A stretch of DNA of 64,000 nucleotides from NCBI GenBank assembly GCA_037043235.1, contig JAWRVZ010000179.1, forward strand, positions 496,001 to 560,000, written 5' to 3'. The notes below the pieces were generated by a model, which was given only the letters and a program-made list of their open reading frames with translations, was not told the origin of the DNA and searched no databases. Below are positions 42,961 to 52,893 of the stretch, in pieces. Numbering within the stretch: position 1 is the stretch's first letter; each line of letters begins with the position of its first letter. The position numbers were made by a program, and so were the translations under genes. The stretch comes from Rhodeus uyekii. Taxonomy: Eukaryota; Chordata; Actinopteri; Cypriniformes; Acheilognathidae.

Positions 42961-44456
42961 TAACTGGGATGTTGTTCTTTTCATGTTTAACAGGGTCAAG
43001 TTAAATGCCTAGGGATTAGCGTATGCTAAACATATTGTGGTATATTGAAACAAGAAAGTGAAGCATTTGCTTATCTCCAAAAGCCAGGCTCAAATTCCGA
43101 GCTGGTTCTTGTGGCTTGTTGTTGGTACAGAATATGACCAGCACGAGGACATCCGATACCTACAGCGTTAAATGCTGTGTCACCTATTAAATGCACCAAC
43201 AAGCACAGTCAGAACAATATGAGAAGCACTACAGCAAGCCTTACTGTCAATCACAAACCATGACCCAGCATTGCCTAGGGAATGTTAAAAAATTCTGTCT
43301 TTATGTTGATATTTTTGAGGAATTCAAAAGACAATCTTAACATTTATCATATAACAGAAGTTCATAAGACCTCTAAAATGAATACTTAAAAAGTAGTCCA
43401 TGCGCTCTATTTCAGAATTTAAGAACTGATTCACGTTATTCAGTGTTATTCAGCACATCTGCACATGCCATACATTTCTGGTATATTTTATGATATGTGT
43501 TAGGTTATTTTATCCTGAATTTCACAGAAGTGGTAGCTGATTGTTTGATGTAAGGAAAAGAACAGTGCATATTTTTCTAAACTTCTCTTTTTGTATAAAA
43601 CTATTCTGGATATTTCAGTGATTTTTTTGCTAGTTTTTCATAAGAAATGTTCATTTTAATCTCTCACATCTCTCACTTTTGATTGCAGTCGTTGGTGCCT
43701 TTTAAATGTTGCCACTATGTTGGGTGTTTGTTGCAGTTCCAGTTTCGCTTTAATTCAGGTTTGTTGTTTATAATAAATCCTGCTTTTAGTGAATGCCATC
43801 ATAATTTGCATGTTTTGTACTTAAAGAAAAGTCTGGCTTCTCCACCCTACAGAAAGCCCCTCCTGAGAAGGAAAAAAGAAACCAATGGATTTGACTCTGA
43901 ATTCTCATATACATGACATAAAAGCGAGAGAAATGGGATTAAACAGCTGAGTCATACTGGTAGCTGTTAAACTTGCTGGATGGAAAGAAAGTATTAGTAA
44001 AAGAGGGCAGGCTTGCAGAGGGATGAGTGAGCCTCTAATTGCAGCAGCCCCAGTGGATTGAGTTTCGTACTGGAGCGGTGCTGCTATCAATTCTTCTATA
44101 GAAATCAATGATGGACTGAACATCAGAGAGGCTAGGTCTGCCATAATAGAGCTTTTCCCAGTCCTGGGGTAACAGATCTATGAGAGACATTCATGTAATA
44201 CCACTCACTCAAGAGACCACAGAAGAAGAAAAAAGAAAAGAAAACAGAAATCCTAACAACGAACTACAGAACTGAATTCGTAGTAATTGTTTGTAATTCA
44301 AAATACAACTCTCAGTCTTATTGACTAAGTACCTGCAATTTGCAATGTTGGAGAGTCCCAGTAAAGTACGCCAGTTTGTGTTAGCCACCAACAACAAAAG
44401 GTTAAGAAGCAGCTGTGCTGCCAAAGTAAATCCCGTTTTCCGGTAGCTCAACAAGG

Positions 44457-44572
44457 TTCCTGTAGCTCAAGCAGTAGAGCATGGTATTTGCAACGCCAAG
44501 GTCATGGGTTTGAATGCAATGTAAGTCGCTTTGGATGAAAGCATCTGCCAAATTAATAAATGTAAATGTAAA
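44457..44572 (+). mobile_element. tRNA-derived SINE with internal deletion
   Basis: Head TTCCTGTAGCTCAAGCAGTA, B box GGTCATGGGTTTGAA, then directly the tail GCAATGTAAGTCGCTTTGGA, CATCTGCCAAATTAATAAAT and AATGTAA units. Compared with 13465-13645 the linker between B box and tail is missing. Confidence 0.85.
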
Positions 44573-45058
44573 GTTTGCATAAGATGAGGACTCGGACTCA
44601 AATTGATAAGGTAAAACCGACGCATCATAACTGTACATTGGAAACCTCCGAAGCTGAAATTCAGATATGGTAATGGGAGACAAAATTAGAAACTTTAAAA
44701 ATAAGAAAAAATCATGAATGCATAAAGTCCAGGTTCTGTACCTAGAATTTAATTAGAACAAAACTAAATAGCAAATGTCACACAAGCCGGTCAATCAATA
44801 CAACTCCATTAACTGAGCATGCAGAGGATTACCGTGCTGCACTTGTTCCGCCACCAACATAAGTCAATTGAGTCCTCTTATATCTGCTAGAGACCAATGT
44901 AGAGAAAAAGAACCGCAGTCACAATGGAAACACCCACAAATAGCATTTATTTACACTTCTCGGGCTTCCCATATTGTGGGTTATGGATTACTGAAAGAAT
45001 ATTATGCTTATCAAGTGGTTAACAAATGTATTCAGACCACTGCCAATTAAAGTTGAGT
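44573..45058. other. Non-coding stretch, no gene recognised
   Basis: Nothing identifiable. Confidence 0.5.
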
Positions 45059-45066
45059 AATTCAAC

Positions 45067-45401
45067 CAGGGGCGTAGCCAGAATTTTATTTTTGAGGGGG
45101 CCCAGCTTAAAATGAGGGGGCCTGAGCATAACGTAACCGGCTGAATTCGAACCTGCACACGAAAACCGCAATGGATTTCTAGTCCATCGCCTTAACCTCT
45201 CAGCCAGACTGGTTGTGGTATAATGCGCAGCGCGCTATTGTTGACTTTGGGGGTGCGTTGCGATCGTCTAGTGCGGCAGCGATATGTGTTTTCACTTTAG
45301 TTTTCACAGTCGCGATTTTAAACAATTGAAAATCTGAGGGGGCCGCAAATGTAAATGAGGGGGCCCAGGCCCACCCAGGCCCCCCCGTGGCTACGCCACT
45401 G
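45067..45401. mobile_element. hAT MITE, 335 bp, carrying a tRNA-Ser-like sequence
   Basis: Left end CAGGGGCGTAGCCAGAATTT; right end GTGGCTACGCCACTG, its inverse with small changes. The 8-bp duplication AATTCAAC lies at 45059-45066 and 45402-45409, which fixes the borders and the hAT superfamily. Both subterminal zones have GAGGGGGCC repeats. An 82-base tRNA-Ser(AGA)-like sequence sits inside on the minus strand. No ORF. Confidence 0.92.
45132..45213 (-). tRNA. tRNA-Ser(AGA)-like pseudogene inside a hAT MITE
   Basis: Read on the minus strand, the D-arm GAGAGGTTAAGGC, anticodon arm ATGGACTAGAAATCCAT (perfect stem, loop CTAGAAA, anticodon AGA at 45178-45180), long variable arm and GCAGGTTCGAATTC T-arm follow the layout of a vertebrate tRNA-Ser, at the usual 82-base length. 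The acceptor stem does not pair well and one T-stem pair is lost, so a mature tRNA is unlikely. The A and B boxes may still allow RNA polymerase III binding. It could have come from a tRNA gene or from a Ser-tRNA-headed SINE. Confidence 0.75.
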
Positions 45402-45594
45402 AATTCAACTTAAATGGGGAGAAGGGAGACAAATAAGATTTAGTAAATACATGAAGCTGGAATGAGTTAACGGTGATATGAAATTGCACGGTAATTCATT
45501 TGGCAGATTGAGCTTTTCATACATGTTTAATGACCTTGTAGTCACAAACCCATGCTTTACCAGTGGATCCACAGGAAGTCACAACCCAGTACAC

Positions 45595-45880
45595 ACCCCA
45601 GACTTCCCCTTATTCTTCAGCGAACCCCTTGATATTTTTGCAGTCTACTGTTACTAATAAAGCAATCAGGGAAAATGATGGTCCATATTCTATTCAGGAT
45701 TTTTGACTGTTGATCAAGATCAAACTTAGCCTCTTTTTAATCAATTTCTTCGAATATCAAACACCCATTTCTTATCTATTTCATTTCCTCCCTAAGATTG
45801 TTTGGCGGTACAACCAATAGGCAGATTCAGATTTGTCACTTCTTTTATAGAATTGTTTTGTTAAGGATAACAAATAGTGT
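45595..45880 (+). repeat. Diverged local duplication, unit 1
   Basis: Shares with 46060-46320 in order: TTTGCAGTCTACTGTTACTAATAA-type block, TTGATCA(A/T)GAT, TTCTTATCTATTT, CTCCCTAAGATTG or CTCTCTAAAATTG, AACCAATxxGCxGAT, and TTTTATxGAAT. Overall similarity is moderate. Non-coding. Confidence 0.7.
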
Positions 45881-45937
45881 CCAGATTTAAAAAAATACTA
45901 CTATGTTCTCCTAATATAAAATTGGACAGTTATTCAT

Positions 45938-46025
45938 TTGGCATATACTTACAGTGCTTACAATGCATGTGTGTTATCTATGTATCAAACCCATGATCTT
46001 TATTAATCAATCTATAGCACATTAT
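45938..46025 (-). mobile_element. tRNA-SINE remnant
   Basis: On the plus strand ATTTGGCATATACTTACAGT and GCTTACAATGCATG are the inverse of the SINE tail, and CAAACCCATGATCTTTATTA the inverse of its B box. It lies between the two units of the local duplication. Degraded. Confidence 0.55.
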
Positions 46026-46059
46026 CCTCAAGTAACCATCACAAAGTCGCTCTTTGCTT

Positions 46060-46320
46060 TCAGTCGCTCCTTAAAATCCAATATTTGTGCAGTTTACTGT
46101 TACTAATAACCAATACAGGAACATCCAGATTCAGAATCAATACATTTCTTTTACTTGATTGATCATGATTAAATGTAGCTTCTGTCCAATCAATTCCTTC
46201 AACAACATACATTTCTTATCTATTTAATTGCCTCTCTAAAATTGGTTGACATGTAACCAATGAGCGGATGCAGATCTGCCACTTTCGCTTTTATTGAATA
46301 TGGACAATAAGCAAGAGGCA
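46060..46320 (+). repeat. Diverged local duplication, unit 2
   Basis: Second unit of the duplication described at 45595; starts AATATTTGTGCAGTTTACTG and ends near TTTTATTGAATATGG. Confidence 0.7.
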
Positions 46321-47913
46321 CACAACAAATGATGTTTTGATGAACCTGAAGTGACTTCCGTGCTGTTTTCCCCGTGTCTGGGCTCTTATTTCGCATGACA
46401 TCATTTTAGCTTTTAAAATTGAGTCTGCATGTGCTCAGATTCCGTGCTCTAACAATTTGAACACTACGAAGTGATTGCCAAACATGAAAATGCTATTATA
46501 CAGAGCAGGACGTGTTAATAATTTACTCGGAGTAGTGCATTGTGCAATTTAGAGAACAAGTTGTATGTTATTTTCTCCCTCCCGCCCGTAAACAAATAAT
46601 TTACAATTTTTCTGTGGACATTTTTGAGGCAATTTCTTTTGCTTTCTTCTTCTTCTTTTTTTTAAAACCATACAAGGATGCAAAGCCTATCCAATTAACT
46701 AGTCACATGACAGGCAGCTGCCATGTTGATAAATGCCAATCCCTGCGCACAAGTCTGTGCAAATTAAATAGACAGCCTTCCCTTGACAAATAACAGCTTT
46801 CTGAATTTACGCTCGCCTTATAGCTGTCATTCTGAGGTTACAGGACTCAGGTCATGATATACGACTCAATCTTCGGACGGCCTGACTTCATGACAGTGAA
46901 CTGTCTGGCAGAGAGGAAAATCATTTGTTTTGCTAATTCAGTTTCACTCTGAGGTTTTTTCCACCCAAGCTGTCATTTGGAGTCCATCATAGATGAAGCA
47001 CAAGTAGCATCTGGGCCAGTATCCCCTTCATAAAGAAGTTACATCAATGCCATTGATGGATGGAGCATCTTAATGGCACAAATTGTATTTGCTTTCTCTG
47101 TGATTCTTGAAGCTAAAAGGTCATGTGAAATTTCCTCCCTTCTGTGAAACAAGCTAAAATGGATGTTGAAAACATTATGTTTGTCTATGCTGTAATTGCA
47201 ATGAAGAAATACTTTGAGACTGACAGCGCAAGTAAATTATTCAGAAGGTGGTGAATGGACTTCTTTTATCATCACTTTGCAGACTTCAAATTAGACTCAA
47301 CATATAAATATTATTGGCCGCAAGTTTGCCGGTTCAATATTCTGCCTTTATGGCACCCCACACCTCCAACACGATTTAACTTCATCCTCCTCTCATAAAT
47401 CAAAAACGTGGTTATATAGCAACTGGTCTGCCATCCTCAGCATATTCTGCTTGAAGAACAGCAGACTGAAAATGTCAAAGCTTATCTTAACCAAGCCACA
47501 GCTGCTTTTTACAGGAAACATGACACATACAATAGAGTGTACATGTACTAGATGAACACATGGCCTTAATCTATAACTTTCATGTGTCAGGGGGGCGTAA
47601 ATATGTTGATATATAGACTTAAAAGAATTATTGTTATTTCAGATTTTTTATAGTATAAAGCAAAATATGTGTATATTGTGTATGTATACATACATAAATG
47701 TAATAATGCAATTAAATACCTAATTATGTAGGTATAATTTCTGTCCAGACAAAGTAATTATGCACACATGCAATAACAAGAGAAAACTAATGCAATATTA
47801 ATAACTGATTGTGTATACTTTTTCTTTGAGCTTTTTTTTCTATGCATTATTATTTTTGCAAATTAGCTGAAGTTTGCAGCTTAATTTTATATATATACAA
47901 TGTGTGTGTGAGA

Positions 47914-47976
<63 letters not shown>

Positions 47977-48530
47977 TGTACAGACAAATAATATAAAATT
48001 AAAAGACATTTATTGTAAATAAATTGGGGTAACAAGATATCATAGATATGACTGAACAAGATGAGCTTTTAATAATATTTCAGTTCACAAAACCATGACA
48101 ATATGAAATACTTCAAAACAGGTCCCAGGTTTAGATGAGATGTGGTTAAAGCAACATTGAGTCACGGCGCAAAAGAGAAGAGATGTTGAGTGCAAAAATG
48201 TGTATATCTATCCAACAGTTTATTGATAATTTGTTTCTTTACAGTTTTATATTCCAGTTATTTTTTGTGTAATGTCAATTCATATTCCTGGTGATTGTGT
48301 GTTCTAACAGTGTTGATAAAATCTTGTTAAGCAAATCCACAGCCCTTTATCTACATATCAAGTATTATAATAGAAATATATCATTATGGAGAGTTTTACC
48401 ATGCTGACTGTGTTAACCGAACGTGTTGCGCTGTTTGAACACTGAATGGAGAATGACTGACAGCCGCAGAAGAGGGAAGACGAGTTTCCATGAACTTCAA
48501 TTTAACCATGTAAATATTTTTCTGTTCCCA
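46321..48530. other. Non-coding stretch, no gene recognised
   Basis: No exon seen. 46820-47110 is of balanced composition and may be single-copy regulatory DNA. 47630-48060 is AT-rich and holds the microsatellite below. Confidence 0.5.
47899..47976. repeat. Compound (TG)n(TA)n(GA)n microsatellite
   Basis: TG units, then a long alternating T/A run, then about ten GA units. The 69-codon minus frame that crosses it is an artefact of the repeat. Confidence 0.95.
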
Positions 48531-48914
48531 ATCAATCAGTCACGTTCGACATTACATCAGAACTGTCCTGATGATTTGGTATGTTGCCTGAGAGCCCAAT
48601 GACCTTCATATGTAAACAAAATAAGCCAAAGGATATTGGCAAGCGAGACCTGCATCTTGAACCACAACCTGATAAGCGGATATGAATGGAATCGATCAGC
48701 TCTTGATCAGTTAAAGCTGTGCCTTGACACTCCCATTCCCCTCTCCTATCACCAGAAGGTAGTATGCAGTTTGACGGCAGGTAAGTGTCATGCACTCCAG
48801 GATGCTGTGACCTGCATCAGTCCCCTGTGCTCCACCACAGTGCCCCACTACGTGTATGTTGGTAGTTCCTCTTACCCCTGCTTGTATGGTGTCTGGAAGG
48901 CTGGATAGCCCAAT

Positions 48915-49192
48915 AGAGGACACGATAGAGCCATTCCTTCCAGTTGATATGAAGACAGGGTTTTACAGTCCGTATTTCATTGCACCCAAGAAAGGCGATG
49001 GGTTATGGCCAACCTTGGAGCTGTGTGTCTTGAATCAGGCCCTTGACAAGCTCCCATTCAATATGTTAACACAGAGACAGAGAGTCTTTGAATGTTTTAA
49101 TTCCAAAGACTGGTTTTCAGCGATCGACCTGATGTTTGCATACTTTCATGTCTCGATTCTCCTTCAACACAGACCATTACTAAGATACATGG
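48915..49192 (+). pseudogene. DIRS-type reverse transcriptase fragment
   Basis: In the frame open from 48856, residues from about 20 to 112 follow the N-terminal palm/fingers of a DIRS-family reverse transcriptase: GFYSPYFIAPKKGDGL, LNQALDKLPFNMLT, and IDLMFAYFHVSIL, which keeps the first catalytic aspartate. The YxDD active-site box, RNase H and tyrosine recombinase are absent because homology stops near 49192, where a Tc1 fragment begins. DIRS elements use a tyrosine recombinase rather than an integrase. Upstream sequence 48640-48914 may be part of the same element but I cannot confirm it. Inactive. Confidence 0.8.
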
Positions 49193-49935
49193 TGCATTAT
49201 CCTGCTGGAAGTAGCCATCAGAGGACGGGTACATGGTGGGCATAAAGGGATGGACAGAAATAATGCTCAGGTAGGCCGTGGCATTTAAACGATGCCCAAC
49301 TGGCACTAGGGGGCCTAAAGTGTGCAAAGAAAACATCCCCCACACCATTACACCACCACCACCAGCCTGCACAGTGGTAACAAGGCATGAAGGATCCATG
49401 TTCTCATTCTGTTTACGCCAAACACTGACTCTACCATCTGAATGTCTCAACAGAAATCGAGACTCATCAGACCAGGCCAGTCTTCAACTGTCCAATTTTG
49501 TTGAGCTCGTGCAAATTATAGCCTCTTTTTCCTATTTGTAGTGGTGGGGTCTTCTGCTGTTGTAGCCCATCTGCCGCAAGGTTGTGCGTGTTGCGGCTTC
49601 AGAAATGCTTTGCTGCATACCTCGGTTGTAACGAGTGATTATTTCAGTCAATGTTGCTCTTCTATCAGCTTGAATCAGTCGGCCCATTCTCCTCTGACCT
49701 CTAACAAACAACAATGCCCACAGGACTGGCGCATACTGGATGTTTTTCCCTTTTCACACCATTCTTTAACCCTAGAAATGGTTGTGCGTGAGAATCCCAG
49801 TAACTGAGCAGATTGTGAAATACTCAGAGCGGCCCGTCTGGCACCAACAACCATGCCACGCTCAAAATTGCTTAAATCACTTTTCTTTCTGATTCTGACA
49901 TTCAGTTTGGAGTTCAGGAGATTGACCAGGACCAA
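49180..49935 (-). pseudogene. Tc1-like transposase, frameshifted and 3'-truncated
   Basis: The protein is spread over three minus-strand frames (49935 to about 49675, 49714 to 49532, 49450 to about 49185), so at least two frameshifts separate them. The order is: HTH domain (NFERGMVVGARRAALSISQS), second DNA-binding part (RRMGRLIQADRRATLTEI), first catalytic Asp in the WSDES-type motif near 49468, the RVSVWRKQNENMDPSCL and GGGGVMVWGMFS strands, and the second catalytic Asp in GYFQQDNAPC near 49195. The third acidic residue of the DDE triad lies beyond the break at about 49185, where DIRS sequence starts. The enzyme would have cut and moved a Tc1 element; it cannot work now. Confidence 0.9.
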
Positions 49936-50025
49936 CCCCTAAATGCATTGTAGCTACTGCCATGTGATTGGTTTATTAGATAATTGCATTAATGAGAAAT
50001 TGAACAGGTGTTCCTAATAATCCTG

Positions 50026-50029
<4 letters not shown>
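49180..50029 (-). mobile_element. Tc1-like transposon, 5' part
   Basis: The 5' end on the minus strand reads ACACTCAGGATTATTAGGAA followed by CACCTGTTCAATTTC, a TIR type known from zebrafish Tc1 elements. It borders on a GT/AT microsatellite at 50026. The other end is cut at the junction with the DIRS fragment. Confidence 0.85.
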
Positions 50030-50060
<31 letters not shown>

Positions 50061-50101
50061 CTATATATATATAGATATATATATAGATATATATATATAT
50101 G
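50026..50101. repeat. (GT)n(AT)n microsatellite
   Basis: GT units followed by alternating A/T with regular CTATATATA or GATATATA interruptions. Confidence 0.93.
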
Positions 50102-51515
50102 ATTAAACCTTTACTGATATGATACCTATACCTATATGATTTAATATTTACAGGGCATTCTCATATATATGCAAATAATATACCTAGAGAATCAATTTTG
50201 CAGTTCAAAATCCTTGTTTGGCAGCAGTTTTTCTTTTTGTGGGGTTGGTTGGGGTTGATTTGAAATATGATTCTCGCGTCACAATCATAATGGACTATGG
50301 TTGTCCCCTCAGTCTTAGTGTCAAAGCATGATAAATGTCCAGTATTATCAACTAAGGGGAAGGCGAGGTTTCTCTGTACCACCAAGAGCTCCTCAGCAGA
50401 ACAGTGGGAATGGGATCACTTAATGAAAATGAAAGGTCCTAGTTCTGTTTCAATATGAACTTACTGCAAGGCATTGCCTTTTTTTAGTTATAATATAACC
50501 ATGATACTGGCATAAAAACGCCAGTTGTCTCAACATAAGATCTTATAATATTTGACTCTGATAATTATTTCTCTGCAAGATCTTTTTAACAGCCCACAGT
50601 AAGAGTAAACACAATCATACAGGATCTAAAGAGGCAAATAAGCAAATCGTAATATCCTATAAGCAAATTCCATGCTGATTAATCTCTCATTTTCACAACA
50701 TTATTTTCCAGGATGTTTTCAGGCATTACTAATGTTATTAATGCACAACATGATATACATTTCAGTACAGTCACCTTCAAAAGCTTTCAAGGAAATAAGA
50801 GGCTCACATACAACAGCGGCATGTTGAAGAGAGCCAATGCTGGCATGCAGCCTGATTTTTTTTTTTATACACATAGGCTTAGTAACTAAATAATAAATGT
50901 TGTAATAAAGAAAATGAGGCTCGAATCTTATCCTAACAAGGCCTAATATCCTGTTTCATAGCTGTAATGTGTCATTCAGAAGATTCAAGACAATGGACAA
51001 GCTAAAAGATATGTCCTTTTCTTTAGATAGGAGAGGTTTGTGTCAATAAATGAAACAGATCTGGACTGAGAGTTGGATTTGACTAGGGGAAGTCAGAGAC
51101 AGATGCATTATGCATACTAATCAGGATAATCACCATGCACAATCTCAAGCTTAATTTCTCTTTTTCCAGGTAAGATTATCAAATGAGCGCTTATGAACTA
51201 TCCTACTCTGTGATACCCTGATTGTGTAAAAAAAACAAAAAAAACTCCCATCTGTATTGAGCTTCATAATGACTGTGTGTGTGATGACAGACCCACGGGT
51301 CAAATGCTCTGGCCACGTACTTCAATTTTATCACAACACATGTAAACATTTTAACCTTTTAAAAAAGACTTAATTTGCATATGATGACAGACTTCAATCA
51401 TGACCGTTAATAAAGGTAATATAGAAAATAGAACACGGATATTACATCCTCCCATACTAATGCTTTAATGGATATATTCGTAAACATTATTGACACATTA
51501 TATGACGAATATGTT
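50102..51515. other. Non-coding stretch, no gene recognised
   Basis: No gene or named repeat. 50990-51200 has the texture of single-copy non-coding DNA (ATGCATACTAATCAGGATAA near 51108). Confidence 0.5.
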
Positions 51516-51524
51516 ACGAATATG

Positions 51525-51849
51525 TTATGAGCGAATGTGTTTACACGTTTGTTGTGACTGTTTATGCTGTGAGCGATTATTGTGTTTGCAATGTTGGAGA
51601 ATATAATTACTGATTTGTATCAAGAATTGAAGTTTTTGTTTTTTATTGTATACTGGTAAATCTCTGCTGTTAGTTGGTGCACAAATGCCTTTTGTTTTTA
51701 GCAAACATATACAGTGTATGTACATTTTTATAGCATGCCGATCGCTTCATCAAACAAATTGCCATATTGGCTGTTGGTTATCTCGATCATCAGTTATCTC
51801 GATGCTTTTATGCAACCTCCGAGGCCGTCGACATAACCGGATTCCACTG
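51525..51849 (+). mobile_element. Pogo/Tigger-like DNA transposon, 3' end
   Basis: It follows the block order of the 3' part of the copy at 27471-28542 (TGTTGTGACTGTTTATGCTG, GTTTGCAATGTTGGAGAATA, TTTTTAGCAAACAT, GTATGTACATTTTTAT). It then adds the right end: GGTTATCTCGATCATCAG, GTCGACATAACCGGATTCCACTG. TA follows at 51850-51851. The inverse of the end, CAGTGGAATCCGG, resembles the left end at 27471. Confidence 0.8.
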
Positions 51850-52079
51850 TATTAAGGAAACAATTAATCACAGTATAACACCAAGTCAATTAAACTTCAG
51901 GGATATCAATCTCTCCAATTTGGAAGCTTAAGTGATTGGGAATCAGTTTCACCTGGCTTGGTGGTGGCCTTAGCTCAGCACCATGCAGTTTGACTGGCAT
52001 CTGCCAGAGATTAGAATTCAAGTCCTCGTTCTTTTACAACAGATAAATAAAATTCTGGAGATGCCGTGAGGAATGTTAT
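51850..52079. other. Non-coding stretch, no gene recognised
   Basis: Nothing identifiable. Confidence 0.5.
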
Positions 52080-52084
52080 GTTCT

Positions 52085-52590
52085 ATGCAACATCATCCAG
52101 CATGACTTGTTTGGTTGGGGTTCAGTAATGATCTGTGAATATCCTTGGAGGGTTGCACAGACCTCCATGTGCCAGCCAATGGTTTCCTTACTTCTATTAG
52201 TTACCGGGATGAAATCCTCAGAGCCCTTGTCAGACCTTATGCTGGTACAGTGGGTCCTGGGTTCCTTCTGGTGCATGATAATGCCCAGCCTCATGTTGCT
52301 AGAGTGTTTAAGCAGTTTTTAGATGACGAAGGCATTGATCCCCTTGACTAGCCCTCACGTTCCATAGACCTGAATCCAATTAAGAACCTCTAAGGCATTT
52401 TGTATCGGAGCATCCAAAGCTGCCAAGTAGCACCACAGGCTGTCCAGGAACACATAGATGCCCTGATCCGGGTCTGGGAAGAGACCGTCCAGGACATCAG
52501 GAGCCCAGATGTTGTCATGAGTGCATCCAGGCACGTGAGGTCCAGACACACTACTGACTTACATTGTGAGTTGCTGTAATGAACTTCACT
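52085..52590 (+). pseudogene. Tc1-like transposase, C-terminal half, with stops
   Basis: The frame from 52145 reads GRT-like strand (MEGCTDLHVPANGFL), YRDEILRALVRPYAG, then LLVHDNAQPHVARV with the second catalytic Asp, and DEGIDPLD. After an in-frame stop at 52349-52351 (a Trp position) the same frame continues SRSIDLNPIKNL, where the catalytic Glu expected after NPI is Lys (codon 52382-52384), then another stop at a second Trp position, then EHIDALIRVWEETVQDI. The upstream 52085-52145 part is in another frame. The TIRs are not found. This is a different Tc1 subfamily from the one at 49180. Confidence 0.88.
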
Positions 52591-52600
52591 CAAGTTGGAT

Positions 52601-52845
52601 AAGCTTGTATCTTTTGAAAACAGCCTTCAGTGTGTTGATGATTATGATTCCCATTGACTGTTGTCACATAATTTTGTTCTTAACAAATTATAGAATGTGT
52701 ATAAATGTTTTTTGTCAAAATGAATATTTCAGTCATTGATATCCAATGTGTGATTTTAAGTGATTTTAGCAATGTCTATGTGTATATGTATGTTTGTGAG
52801 TGAATGTGTATGTTGACTCTACTGACACTCTACTGAAGCTACATT

Positions 52846-52893
<48 letters not shown>

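Larger units (their letters stand above)
37363..44450. other. Repeat-poor non-coding block, about 7 kb
   Basis: Apart from short A/T runs I recognise no transposon here, in contrast to the rest of the window. No frame over 100 codons exists and none of the short ones shows a motif. The block contains several islands (listed separately) of the kind expected for non-coding regulatory DNA. Confidence 0.5.

Noticed and set aside
45132..45213. Functional tRNA-Ser gene
   Set aside because: The acceptor stem does not pair and a T-stem pair is lost; it lies inside a MITE. Kept as a tRNA-like pseudogene only.
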